Positions 9,275 through 18,293 of a DNA stretch of 52,106 bases are shown here, in pieces. The stretch comes from DASPKT01 sp035626475 (lineage in GTDB: Bacteria > Pseudomonadota > Alphaproteobacteria > Azospirillales > Azospirillaceae), in assembly GCA_035626475.1 (NCBI GenBank), contig DASPNP010000068.1, forward strand, positions 1 to 52,106, read 5' to 3'. Under the pieces are notes generated by a model. The model did not search any database. It was not told the DNA's origin and saw nothing but the letters and a program-made list of their open reading frames with translations. Made by a program: the position numbers and the translations under genes. Position 1 is the first letter of the stretch; each line of letters starts with the position of its first letter.

Positions 9275-9781
9275 ATGATGACGACGCTTCGAACCGTTCC
9301 CCTCGCCCTCCTCCTGGCAATTGCCTTTCCCACCATGGACGCGCTGGCGGCTTGCACCGACCCGGCGGCGCCGGGTGTCGGCTGGCGGCGCTGCTATCAT
9401 GACGGGCGGGACTATGCCGGCGCCGACCTGACCGGGGCGGAGCTTCGGGAGGCCACCTTCACCCGGGCGCGGCTGGCCGGCACCAGGCTGGAGGGTGTCG
9501 ACGCCTATCGCGGCAAGTTCCTGAGCGCCGATCTCGCCGGAGCGTCCCTGGCCCGCGCCCGCCTGATCGAGGCGGACCTCACCCGCGCCATCCTCGCCAA
9601 GGCCGACCTGTCGGGCGCCGACCTCCGCAACGCCAAGCTGGTGGGCGCCGACCTCAAGGGAGCGGTGCTGACCGGCGCTCGGCTGGAGGGGACGGACCTG
9701 CGCAACGCGGAGCTGACCGGCGCGACCTGGATCGACGGCAAGCGCGTCTGCTCGGAAGGCTCGGTCGGCCAGTGCCACTGA
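9275..9781 (+). CDS. Exported pentapeptide-repeat protein
   Basis: 168 residues with a signal peptide (MMTTLRTVPLALLLAIAFPTMDALA) and a right-handed beta-helix built from A(D/N)LxX repeats from about residue 45 to 150 (YAGADLTGAEL, ADLAGASL, ADLSGADLRNAKL, ADLKGAVL). It probably folds in the periplasm or is surface-bound. Cysteines near both ends (C27, C40, and two near the C-terminus) could form disulfides. The function of such proteins is usually unknown. It shares a divergent control region with the sensor kinase, which may hint at a common signal, but no operator was recognised. A GC-rich inverted repeat (about 9098-9141) lies between them. Confidence 0.8.
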   Translation: MMTTLRTVPLALLLAIAFPTMDALAACTDPAAPGVGWRRCYHDGRDYAGADLTGAELREATFTRARLAGTRLEGVDAYRGKFLSADLAGASLARARLIEADLTRAILAKADLSGADLRNAKLVGADLKGAVLTGARLEGTDLRNAELTGATWIDGKRVCSEGSVGQCH

Positions 9782-9933
9782 GGGCCGCGCGCGCCCCGTT
9801 TTGCAGGGTCCGCCGTCGCACGGCGTGACATGACCCTCTGGCCTCTGGCACATCCATCACCTTTGGCCTATGCTGTACCCGAAAATGGCTGGCCCGAAGG
9901 GGGACGGCCGAGCAGGGTCACGGCGGGCGTCCG

Positions 9934-10983
9934 GTGCTTTACCAGGAGCGGATGGAAGAGGCGTCGAGATTCGCCGAAGCCGCCATGGCGCGCCTGCGGG
10001 CGGACGGGGTTCCGCCCAATCCGAACAATTTCATGGTCTGGTACGGCTACCACACCGGCCGCATCCCCGACCTGAACCGCTCCATCGACATCCTGGTCAG
10101 CAACAACCAGCCGATCACCGAAGAGCGCTGCGCCGACCTCTACCGGCAGTTCTTCGCCCCCGACAGCGACGGCGCCGCCATCCGCGAGGCGGGGGAGCGG
10201 CTGAACGCGGCGCTGGAGCAGGCGCTGACGGCCATCACCCAGGGCGGGGCGGATGTCGGCCAGTACGGCCAGGCGCTGGACGCCTTCGGCGGCACCATCG
10301 GGCTGGCCGACACGATCGAGCAGCTGAAGCAGGTGGTCCGCTCCGTCGCCGAGGAGACGCAGACCATGGCGGTGAAGAACCGCCACCTGCAGTCGCAGCT
10401 GACCGACAGCTCCAGCCAGCTGGAGGCGATGCGCAAGGACCTGGACAGCGTCAAGCGCGAGGCCATGACCGACGCGCTGACCGGCATCGCCAACCGCAAG
10501 CTGTTCGACCAGGCGCTGCGCGACGCCGCCATGGAGTCGATGGAGGCGGACCAGCCGCTCTGCCTGATGCTGGTCGACATCGACCATTTCAAGAAGTTCA
10601 ACGACACCCACGGGCACGTCGTGGGCGACCAGGTGCTGAAGCTGGTGGCGCGCACGCTGACCGAGTGCGTGAAGGGCCGCGACACCGCCGCCCGCTACGG
10701 CGGCGAGGAGTTCGCCATCATCATGCCCGACACGCGGCTGGACAACGCCGTGAAGGTGGCGGAGCAGATCCGCAAGGCCGTGGCCGGCCGGCGCATCGTG
10801 AAGCGCACCACCTCGGAGCCGCTGGGCATCATCACCCTGTCGGCGGGCGTGGCGCAGTACCGGATGGGCGAGCCGATGGCGAAGCTGATCCACCGGGCGG
10901 ACGAGGCGCTCTACGCCGCCAAGGGCGCGGGGCGCAACCGCGTGGTCGCCGACGAGGCCGACCTGATGGGCGCCGCGGACTGA
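9934..10983 (+). CDS. GGDEF diguanylate cyclase
   Basis: Makes cyclic di-GMP from two GTP. An N-terminal helical region (about residues 1-130) resembles the sensory part found in cytoplasmic alphaproteobacterial cyclases. A coiled coil (about 130-175) leads to the catalytic domain (about 176-340), with the TDALTGIANRKLFD entry, VDIDHFKKFNDTHGH and the active site RYGGEEF (256-260). The product-inhibition site, normally RxxD, reads KGRD (247-250), so feedback inhibition may be weakened. The start is GTG at 9934 (LYQERMEEAS follows); no membrane segment is present, so the enzyme is soluble. It stands alone, with a hairpin downstream. Confidence 0.9.
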   Translation: MLYQERMEEASRFAEAAMARLRADGVPPNPNNFMVWYGYHTGRIPDLNRSIDILVSNNQPITEERCADLYRQFFAPDSDGAAIREAGERLNAALEQALTAITQGGADVGQYGQALDAFGGTIGLADTIEQLKQVVRSVAEETQTMAVKNRHLQSQLTDSSSQLEAMRKDLDSVKREAMTDALTGIANRKLFDQALRDAAMESMEADQPLCLMLVDIDHFKKFNDTHGHVVGDQVLKLVARTLTECVKGRDTAARYGGEEFAIIMPDTRLDNAVKVAEQIRKAVAGRRIVKRTTSEPLGIITLSAGVAQYRMGEPMAKLIHRADEALYAAKGAGRNRVVADEADLMGAAD

Positions 10984-11001
10984 CCGTCCCGGTGCCCGGC
11001 T

Positions 11002-11024
11002 CCGGCGCGGCGGTGCCGCGCCGG
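11002..11024. terminator. GC hairpin between convergent genes
   Basis: Perfect 10-bp stem CCGGCGCGGC / GCCGCGCCGG with a 3-base loop, between the cyclase stop and the convergent 117-residue gene. There is no T-tract, so terminator function is uncertain. Confidence 0.35.
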
Positions 11025-11035
11025 GATGCCTCAAC

Positions 11036-11389
11036 TCACCACTTGCGCTCGGTCTTCATGCCGCCGGCATTGATGGCATCCAGCACCGGGCTGACCGGGC
11101 CCTTGGCCTTGCCCTTCGGCGCGGGGGCGCCCCTGCGGTTGGCCTCGATGACCTTGATGGCGGTGTCGGTGGCGTCGGTCTGGATCTGGCGGCGGACGCC
11201 GGGGTCGAGCGACTCGAAGGCCTGGCGGGCGAAGGCCAGCGCCGTCTCCGACTTGGTCTCCAGCACCTGGCGCAGCGCGTTCGCCGCCATCAGGCATTCC
11301 AGCCGCTCCGGCCCTGACAGCTCGTCCAGCACGTCGGCGAGGATGCCGATCGCCTGGAGCGTCTTGGGGTCGTTCAACCGTACGGCCAT
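11036..11389 (-). CDS. Conserved hypothetical protein, 117 residues
   Basis: A soluble, mainly helical protein (MAVRLNDPKTLQAIGILADVL...) with a basic, proline-rich stretch (RRGAPAPKGKAKGP) before a C-terminal AINAGGMKTERKW. No family was recognised. The start at ATG 11389 is chosen because GGGGAG lies 7 bases upstream; a longer frame to 11413 lacks such a site. It lies 101 bases from the next minus-strand gene, the DUF465 protein, and may be transcribed with it. Codon use matches the neighbours, so it is probably a resident gene. Confidence 0.65.
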   Translation of the reverse strand: MAVRLNDPKTLQAIGILADVLDELSGPERLECLMAANALRQVLETKSETALAFARQAFESLDPGVRRQIQTDATDTAIKVIEANRRGAPAPKGKAKGPVSPVLDAINAGGMKTERKW

Positions 11390-11490
11390 CTCGTATCTCC
11401 CCGCGGGGGCCATTGAGTCGACGCATCATCCCATTAACGGACGCGGAGCCGCAACGGCCTTCGGTCAAGCCGCGCGCCGGGCGTAATCCG

Positions 11491-11691
11491 TCAGGCGATG
11501 ATGTCGGGCAGCAGCTCGCTCTCGATCCGGGCGATGAGATCCTTCAGCAGCAGCTTGCGCTTCTTCAGCCGCTGGATCTGCAACTGGTCCACGGGAGGCT
11601 GCTCCTGCAGGCGCGCGATGACGTCGTCGAGATCGCGGTGCTCGACGCGCAGGGCCGCGAGTTTTTCCCTGAGGACTTGTTGTTCGGTCAT
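11491..11691 (-). CDS. DUF465/YdcH family small protein
   Basis: 66 residues: an N-terminal helix (EQQVLREKLAALRVEHRDLD) and a second helix carrying the family core QIQRLKKRKLLLKDLIARI. DUF465 proteins are short antiparallel coiled coils of unknown function, common in alphaproteobacteria. The start is the ATG at 11691; an upstream extension of the frame would add a non-conserved arginine-rich tail. It is divergent from phosphofructokinase. Confidence 0.85.
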   Translation of the reverse strand: MTEQQVLREKLAALRVEHRDLDDVIARLQEQPPVDQLQIQRLKKRKLLLKDLIARIESELLPDIIA

Positions 11692-11846
11692 CGTGCTACG
11701 TCGCCGGTGATGCGCCAGCCGCGTTCTATAACAGAAACCGGGCGCGATGGTGAGGCTCCGTTTTGTGGCGTTGCGACACCCTGTCGAAAGGGTGAAACTG
11801 ACCGGACGGGCATAACCCCACCCCATCGATCGGAACGGGCTCTGAC

Positions 11847-12931
<1,085 letters not shown>

Positions 12932-12935
<4 letters not shown>

Positions 12936-13408
12936 GCGGCACCCTGTCCCTCTGGGACTTCTCCCTCGCTACCTATGCCAAGCCGGGCGTGCCGGAAGCC
13001 TGCCTGGACCTGCAGGACCGGCATGGGGCTGACGTGAACCTGCTGCTCTGGGCGGCGTGGCTGGGGAGCCTTGGGCATGTACTCACCGAGTCGGAGCTCG
13101 ATGCGGGGCGCGAAGCCGTCTCGGCCTGGCATGGCGAGGTCGTGATGCCGCTGCGCGCCGTCCGCCGCCGCCTCAAGGAAGGCCCCCCGCCGGCCCCCTC
13201 CCCCGCGACGGAGGCTCTGCGCAACCGCGTCAAGGCGGCGGAGCTGGAGGCGGAGCGGCTGGAGCAGTCGATCCTGGCCGATGTGGTCCGCGATGTCCGC
13301 CGCGACGCCTCTTCGGATGCCGCCATCCTCGCGAACCTGCAACTGGCAGTGCCCGAAGCACCCGCGGTTACACGGCAGTTACACAAGGCGATTTCCGCAG
13401 GGGCTTGA
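12932..13408 (+). CDS. TIGR02444 (DUF2390) family protein
   Basis: 158 residues, mostly helical. The N-terminal LWDFSLATYAKPGVPEACLDLQD and DVNLLLWAAWLG match the TIGR02444 family of unknown function. The C-terminal half is charged and may form a coiled coil (LRNRVKAAELEAERLEQSIL). It starts at a GTG that overlaps the phosphofructokinase TGA by 3 bases, implying translational coupling. The link with glycolysis is positional only. Confidence 0.75.
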
Positions 13409-13487
13409 GCCCATGCTAGCCTCCCGCCCCTATGGCCGCCTAAACCCGTGGGAGGGGGCGGCCCTAACGAAGAACAGGGGTGGATAC

Positions 13488-15557
13488 ATGTCGGGGGCTT
13501 TTCGTCTTTCCTGCCTGACCGCGGTCGCGGTCGTCCTCGCGGCCGGCGCCGCGTCCGCCGAGACGCGCCAGGTCGCCCAGGCCGCAACGGCCGCCAAGCC
13601 GATCCCGACGGCCCCGGCCGCGCCGGGCCTGCCGATCACCGATCCGAACGTCAGCCCGTGCGACAACTTCTTCATGCATGCCTGCGGTCCCTGGATCGCC
13701 GCGAATCCGATCCCGGCCGACCAGTCCCGCTGGGGCAGCTTCAACGTGCTGGCCGAGCGCAACCAGGCGATCCTGCGCGAGGTGCTGGAGAAGGCCGCCG
13801 CCAACCCGACCGGCGAGACGAAGAAGATCGGCGAGTTCTACGCCGCCTGCATGGATGAGAAGGCGATCGAGGCGAAGGGCACCGCCCCGCTGAAGCCCTG
13901 GATGGACCGCATCAATGCGCTGAAGGACAAGAAGGCCCTGGCGCCTCTGCTGGCCGAGCTGCACACGGCCGGCGTCAACGCCTTCCACCGCTTCGGCCAG
14001 CAGCAGGACTTCAAGGACGCCACCCTGTCCATCGGCGCCTTCGACCAGGGCGGTCTGGGCCTGCCTGACCGCGACTTCTACTTCAAGGACGACGAGAAGT
14101 CGGTCAGCCAGCGCAACGCCTATGTCGCGCACGTCCAGAAGATGTTCGAGCTGGCCGGCGACAAGCCGGACGCCGCCAAGGCCAAGGCCGCCGCGGTCAT
14201 GAAGATCGAGACGGCGCTGGCCGAAGGCGCCATGGACCGCGTCAAGCGCCGCGCCCCCGAGAACCGCTACCACCCGCAGACCAAGCTGGCCGACTTCGCG
14301 GCGCTGGCCCCGAGCTTCGATTGGGCCGGCTACACCAAGGCCGTGAACGTCAACCTCGGCGACAAGTTCAACGTTGGCAACCCCGACTACTTCAAGAAGC
14401 TGGAGCAGGTCATCGCCGGCAACTCGCTGGACGACATCAAGACCTACCTGTCCTGGCAGACGCTGCGCGCCGCCGCCCCCTGGCTGCCCGACGCGTTCGT
14501 GCAGGAGAACTTCAACTTCTACGGCAAGACGCTGGCCGGCACGCCGCAGATCCGCGACCGCTGGAAGCGCTGCGTCGACGCCACCGACGGCGCGCTGGGC
14601 GAGGATCTCGGCAAGTACTATATCGAGAAGGCCTTCGGTCCCGAGCATAAGAGCCGGATGATGACCATGGTCGGCGACGTGGTGCAGTCGTTCAACCAGA
14701 TGATCCCGACGCTGGAGTGGATGGGTCCGGAGACCCAGGCCAAGGCGAAGGAGAAGCTGAACGCCATCGCCACCAAGGTCGGCTATCCCGACAAGTGGCG
14801 CGACTACGGCACGCTGGAGGTCAAGCGCGACGACGCCCTGGGCAACGCCGTGCGCGGCTTCGCCTTCGAGTACCGCCGCGACATCACCAAGATCGGCAAG
14901 CCGATCGACCGGGCCGAGTGGTTCATGACCCCGCCGACGGTGAACGCCTATTATTCCTGGGCGTACAACGACATCAACTTCCCGGCCGGCATCCTGCAGC
15001 CGCCCTTCTTCGACATGACGGCCGACGACGCCTACAATTACGGCGCCATCGGCGGCGTGATCGGCCATGAGATCACGCACGGCTTCGACGACCAGGGCCG
15101 CAAGTTCGACGCGCGCGGCAACCTCGAGAGCTGGTGGACCCCGGCCGATGAGGCGAAGTTCAAGGAGCGCGCCCAGTGCCTGGTCGACCAGTACAGCGGC
15201 TACCAGGCGGCCGAGGGCGTCAATCTGAACGGCCAGGCGACGCTGGGTGAGAACACCGCCGACAGCGGTGGCACCCGCATCGCGCTGAAGGCGCTGATGA
15301 ACCGCCTGGGCAACAAGAAGGACGAGAAGATCGGCGGGCTGACCGCCGACCAGCGCTTCTTCTACGGCTGGGCCCATGTCTGGTGCGCCAATGCCCGTCC
15401 GGAGGCACGCCGCCTGCAGGCGCTGACCGGCGTGCACTCGCTGCCGGAGTACCGGGTGAACGGCACGCTGTCGAACATGCCGGAGTTCGCCAAGGCCTTC
15501 AGCTGCAAGCCGGCCGACAAGATGGTCCGCGGCGAGAAGTCCTGCCGCGTCTGGTAA
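13488..15557 (+). CDS. M13 family zinc metallopeptidase (neprilysin/PepO-like)
   Basis: Exported oligopeptidase of 689 residues. A signal peptide (about 1-24, ending ASA-E) sends it to the periplasm. The M13 N-terminal domain begins at VSPCDNFFMHACGPWI (about 57-72). The catalytic domain has FPAGILQPPFF, the zinc motif HEITH (527-531) and the third ligand in ENTADSGG (E588). The C-terminus ends in CRVW, the family's CxxW carboxylate end. The start at 13488 gives the signal peptide; a weak AGGGG lies upstream. It stands alone with its own terminator. The natural substrate is unknown. Confidence 0.93.
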   Translation: MSGAFRLSCLTAVAVVLAAGAASAETRQVAQAATAAKPIPTAPAAPGLPITDPNVSPCDNFFMHACGPWIAANPIPADQSRWGSFNVLAERNQAILREVLEKAAANPTGETKKIGEFYAACMDEKAIEAKGTAPLKPWMDRINALKDKKALAPLLAELHTAGVNAFHRFGQQQDFKDATLSIGAFDQGGLGLPDRDFYFKDDEKSVSQRNAYVAHVQKMFELAGDKPDAAKAKAAAVMKIETALAEGAMDRVKRRAPENRYHPQTKLADFAALAPSFDWAGYTKAVNVNLGDKFNVGNPDYFKKLEQVIAGNSLDDIKTYLSWQTLRAAAPWLPDAFVQENFNFYGKTLAGTPQIRDRWKRCVDATDGALGEDLGKYYIEKAFGPEHKSRMMTMVGDVVQSFNQMIPTLEWMGPETQAKAKEKLNAIATKVGYPDKWRDYGTLEVKRDDALGNAVRGFAFEYRRDITKIGKPIDRAEWFMTPPTVNAYYSWAYNDINFPAGILQPPFFDMTADDAYNYGAIGGVIGHEITHGFDDQGRKFDARGNLESWWTPADEAKFKERAQCLVDQYSGYQAAEGVNLNGQATLGENTADSGGTRIALKALMNRLGNKKDEKIGGLTADQRFFYGWAHVWCANARPEARRLQALTGVHSLPEYRVNGTLSNMPEFAKAFSCKPADKMVRGEKSCRVW

Positions 15558-15579
15558 GCCTTACTGCCTGACATAAGGA

Positions 15580-15616
15580 AGGGCGGGCCGCCGCGAGGCG
15601 ACCCGCCCTTTTCTTT
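15580..15616 (+). terminator. Intrinsic terminator of the M13 peptidase gene
   Basis: AAGGGCGGGC / GACCCGCCCTT stem around a GC-rich loop, followed by TTCTTT. It may also work for the lipoprotein gene arriving from the other side. Confidence 0.8.
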
Positions 15617-15630
15617 GCCCGGACGGACGA

Positions 15631-15978
15631 TCAGTCCTTCTTGGCGTTGTTGGCGGCGTCCTCGAGGCGCTCGCCGGCGCGCTCGATCTTCTCGCCGGCC
15701 CGCTCGGCCGTGTTGGCGGCGCGCTCCTCGGCGCGGGTCGCCTCGGCCCGGTCCTCGGCGTTGGCGGCCGTGTCCTCGGCCTTGTCCTCGGCCCGCTCCG
15801 CCGCGTCCTCAGCCTTGTCGGCAGCGTCCTTGGCGGCGTCGGCGGTGCTCTCGGCGGCCTTGTCGATCTCCGCGCCGGCGCGCTCGGCCGGGCCCTTCTC
15901 CTCGCAGGCGGCGAGGCCCAGCGGCAGGCCGGCGATCAGGGCGACGGCGGCCAAGCGGCGCAGGTTCAGACTCTTCAT
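15631..15978 (-). CDS. Small Ala/Glu-rich lipoprotein
   Basis: 115 residues with a lipoprotein signal (MKSLNLRRLAAVALIAGLPL) and lipobox LGLAAC-EE, so lipidation at C27 is expected. The mature part is a long amphipathic helix of ADKAEDAAERAEDKAEDTA-type repeats, resembling coiled-coil envelope spacers. GGAGTGGAG precedes the ATG at 15978. A shorter relative lies immediately upstream at 16082-16363. The acidic residue after the cysteine would, by E. coli rules, favour inner-membrane retention, but that rule is not certain here. No specific function is known. Confidence 0.75.
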   Translation of the reverse strand: MKSLNLRRLAAVALIAGLPLGLAACEEKGPAERAGAEIDKAAESTADAAKDAADKAEDAAERAEDKAEDTAANAEDRAEATRAEERAANTAERAGEKIERAGERLEDAANNAKKD

Positions 15979-16081
15979 GGCTCCACTCCTTTTGCTTCGT
16001 TGCGGCCCGTTCGGGCATCGGCAGGGCAACGACGGAGGGATGGCCATGTTCCGGCCGGTCTCCCGAACGGCTAGGTACGAC

Positions 16082-16363
16082 TTACTGCTTCGCCCGTTCG
16101 GCGGTATCGGTGATGGCCTCGCCTGTACGCTCCATCACCTTGCCTACCTCGTGCGCCGCGCCCTTGGCGCCTTCCTGGACGCGCTGGACGGTTCCGTCCT
16201 CCTTGGCCTTCTCCCAGGTGCGCTCCACCGTGTCGGCGGTCTTCTCGGCGGCGCGGTCGATGGCGGCGCCGGCCTTCTCGGCCGAGGGCTTGCCCTGCTC
16301 GTCGCAAGCGGCGAGGCCGCAGACGGCCAGCAGCAGCGCGGCGGTTCGAATGGTTGGGGTCAT
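16082..16363 (-). CDS. Small lipoprotein, relative of the adjacent one
   Basis: 93 residues with a lipoprotein signal and lipobox CGLAAC-DE (acylated at C20). The mature region is a helical, Ala/Glu/Lys-rich stretch (AGAAIDRAAEKTADTVERTWEKAKEDG) similar in pattern to the 115-residue lipoprotein downstream. The two probably arose by duplication or share a role in the envelope. AGGAGAG lies before the ATG. About 100 bases separate the two genes, so both may be on one transcript. Confidence 0.72.
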   Translation of the reverse strand: MTPTIRTAALLLAVCGLAACDEQGKPSAEKAGAAIDRAAEKTADTVERTWEKAKEDGTVQRVQEGAKGAAHEVGKVMERTGEAITDTAERAKQ

Positions 16364-16419
16364 GGCGGCTCTCCTGTTCCCGGTGTCTCCCGGGAACAGC
16401 GGGCCGTAGCGGGTGTTCC

Positions 16420-17010
16420 TCAGCCTTCGGCCGCGTCGCCCGGTTCCTCGCGCCAGCGCTTGACCCGCCCGCTGTCGATATCGAACAGGTCGAGCATGCG
16501 GCCGACCGTATGGTCGATCAGATCGTCGACGCTCTCGGGCCGGGCATAGAGGGCCGGCACCGGCGGAGCGATGATCGCCCCCATCTCGGCCAGCGCCGTC
16601 ATGGTGCGCAGGTGGCCCAGATGCAGCGGCGTCTCGCGCACCATCAGCACCAGCCGGCGGCGCTCCTTCAGCACTACGTCGGCGGCGCGGGTCAGCAGCG
16701 TGCTGGTCACGCCCGTGGCGATCTCCGACATGGTGCGGATGGAACAGGGCGCCACGATCATGCCCCGCGTGCGGAAGCTGCCGCTGGAGATGGCCGCGCC
16801 GATGTCCTGCACCGGATGCACCACGTCGGCCAGCGCCCTGACGTCGGCGACTTTCATCCCGGTCTCGCAGGCCAGCGTCACCTCCGCCGACCGGCTCATG
16901 ACCAGGTGCGTCTCGACGGGGAGCGGCCGCAGCGTCTCCAGCAGCCGGATGCCGTAGGCGACGCCCGAGGCGCCGCTGATGCCGATGATGAGGCGCGAGG
17001 GCTTGTCCAT
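16420..17010 (-). CDS. ubiX: Flavin prenyltransferase UbiX
   Basis: Adds dimethylallyl to FMN to make the prenyl-FMN cofactor needed by the UbiD decarboxylase in ubiquinone synthesis. The FMN-binding start LIIGISGASGVAYGIRLLE (about 8-26), the IVAPCSIRTMSEIATG region, and ERRRLVLMVRETPLHLGHLRTM match the family. The length of 196 residues is usual. It is the only gene of ubiquinone synthesis in the window. The next gene upstream on this strand, trcR, ends 334 bases away beyond an inverted-repeat element. Confidence 0.93.
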   Translation of the reverse strand: MDKPSRLIIGISGASGVAYGIRLLETLRPLPVETHLVMSRSAEVTLACETGMKVADVRALADVVHPVQDIGAAISSGSFRTRGMIVAPCSIRTMSEIATGVTSTLLTRAADVVLKERRRLVLMVRETPLHLGHLRTMTALAEMGAIIAPPVPALYARPESVDDLIDHTVGRMLDLFDIDSGRVKRWREEPGDAAEG

Positions 17011-17110
17011 GCCCCGTGATGTAGCGCCGGGCGGGGGGCGCGTCCAGGGGCGTCGGGCTTTGTTGATCTAAGGTCGGTCTGACATTCGGAGGAATGCGAG
17101 CCGATCTGCC

Positions 17111-17246
17111 GTCCCCTCTCCCAGGGGGAGAGGGACAGGGATAGGGGGTACGGGAATGCGGAGCTGTCCTCAGACGTCGAGGACAGGCGCTCTTCCCCTA
17201 CCCTCTTACCCCCTCACCCTAACCCTCTCCCCCTGGGAGAGGGGAC
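17111..17246. repeat. Inverted-repeat element, CCCTCTCCC family
   Basis: 136 bp with ends GTCCCCTCTCCCAGGGGGAG and its inverse CTCCCCCTGGGAGAGGGGAC. Inner arms (AGGGACAGGGATAGGGGGTA / TACCCTCTTACCCCCTCACCC) are partly inverted. This is a widely distributed proteobacterial intergenic element. It fills most of the 334-base gap between ubiX and trcR, where no gene was found. Confidence 0.75.
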
Positions 17247-17284
17247 CAGCATCGGGCCGCCCGCAGAAGACCGGTTCTGCCATA

Positions 17285-17318
17285 AATGAAAACGGCGCGC
17301 CCCCGGGGAGCGCGCCGT
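17285..17318 (-). terminator. Intrinsic terminator of trcR
   Basis: On the minus strand, a 9-bp stem ACGGCGCGC / GCGCGCCGT (17292-17300 with 17310-17318) is followed by TTTTCATTT. Confidence 0.8.
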
Positions 17319-17344
17319 CCTCAACTCACGCCGCCGGGAGAACC

Positions 17345-17977
17345 TCAGTCCTCGTCGCGCCCGTACGTATCCTCGTCGCGGTCGATGACCTCGCCCTCGG
17401 TCTCCTCGGGCGTGCCCGACTCGATGTAGCTGCGGTCGGTCAGCTCCTCGTCCGGCAGGCCCTTGCGGGCCTTGGTCACGGCGGCGTCCAGCTCGCGCTG
17501 GGTGCACAGGCCCAGCAGCACCGGGTTGCGCGGCTTGATGTTGCTGGCGTTCCAGTGGGACTTGTCGCGCACCGCGGCGATCGTCGGCTTGGTGGTGCCG
17601 ATCAGGCGGCCGATCTGGGCGTCGGACAGCTCGGGATGCTGCTTGACGATCCAGGCGATGCCGTCGGGCTTGTCGCCGCGCTTGGTCACCGGCGTGTAGC
17701 GCGGGCCCTTGGAGCGGGCGGCCGGCTGCGGCAGATCCTGCTGGCGCATCACCAGCTTGGCGTTGGGATCGCGCTCGCAGCGGGCGATCTCCTCAGCCGT
17801 CAGCTCGCCGCCCGCCACCGGATCGCGCCCGATCATGCCGACCGCCACCTCGCCGTCGGCGATGGCCTGGATCTCCAGCGAGTGCATACCGCAGAACTCG
17901 GCGATCTGCTCGAAGCTGAGCGCGGTGTTCTCGGTCAGCCAGACGGCGGTGGCCTTCGGCATCAGGGGCTGCGCCAT
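17345..17977 (-). CDS. trcR: DUF1013 family cell-cycle transcriptional regulator TrcR
   Basis: 210 residues. DUF1013 proteins of alphaproteobacteria are named TrcR and linked to cell-cycle transcription. Here the sequence has two helix-turn-helix-like regions: LSFEQIAEFCGMHSLEIQAI near residue 25, and LSDAQIGRLIGTTKPTIAAV near residue 117. A very acidic tail (EETEGEVIDRDEDTYGRDED) follows. The ATG at 17977 is preferred because GAGGAGG lies just upstream; an ATG at 17998 would be upstream of that site. It has its own terminator. Together with rcdA it ties the window to alphaproteobacterial cell-cycle control. Confidence 0.85.
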   Translation of the reverse strand: MAQPLMPKATAVWLTENTALSFEQIAEFCGMHSLEIQAIADGEVAVGMIGRDPVAGGELTAEEIARCERDPNAKLVMRQQDLPQPAARSKGPRYTPVTKRGDKPDGIAWIVKQHPELSDAQIGRLIGTTKPTIAAVRDKSHWNASNIKPRNPVLLGLCTQRELDAAVTKARKGLPDEELTDRSYIESGTPEETEGEVIDRDEDTYGRDED

Positions 17978-18172
17978 GGATCCTCCTCGGACATGCAAAA
18001 AAGCAAAAACCGGCCGTCGCGCGGGCTGAAGGCCCCGCGCAGCCGACCGACGAAACTAGAGACGGAATGACCTATACAGCCAGTTGCACACGCGCACCAT
18101 GCCTTTTTGCGAGCCATCCGGGCAGCCGCGAGAAGGGTTCTGGAGAGGCTGGAGCGGTCTGCGTGCTTCGAC

Positions 18173-18263
18173 GGGCTCAGCATGAGGGATGTTGGTTCCA
18201 GGCACTCCGAGGACCAACTGGAGCAGCAACACCCCCTCAGCCTGAGCCTGTCGAAGGCCGCAC
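18173..18263. repeat. Inverted-repeat element, family 2, copy 1
   Basis: 91 bp with ends GTGCTTCGACGGGCTCAGCA and the inverse CCTGAGCCTGTCGAAGG. The core TTCCAGGCACTCC...GGAGCAGCAA is shared with the copy at 19586 in the same orientation. It lies in the 316-base gap between trcR and the quinone oxidoreductase, where I see no gene. Confidence 0.8.
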
Positions 18264-18293
18264 CCCTGCGACGCTGCCGTGGCGCCTCCCGAC

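Noticed and set aside
13464..15437. Open frame on the minus strand opposite the M13 peptidase
   Set aside because: It has no conserved motif, and the plus-strand peptidase is complete with its zinc site.
16340..16365. tRNA T-loop-like word GGTTCGAAT
   Set aside because: It lies in the start of a lipoprotein gene, and no acceptor stem or anticodon arm can be formed around it.
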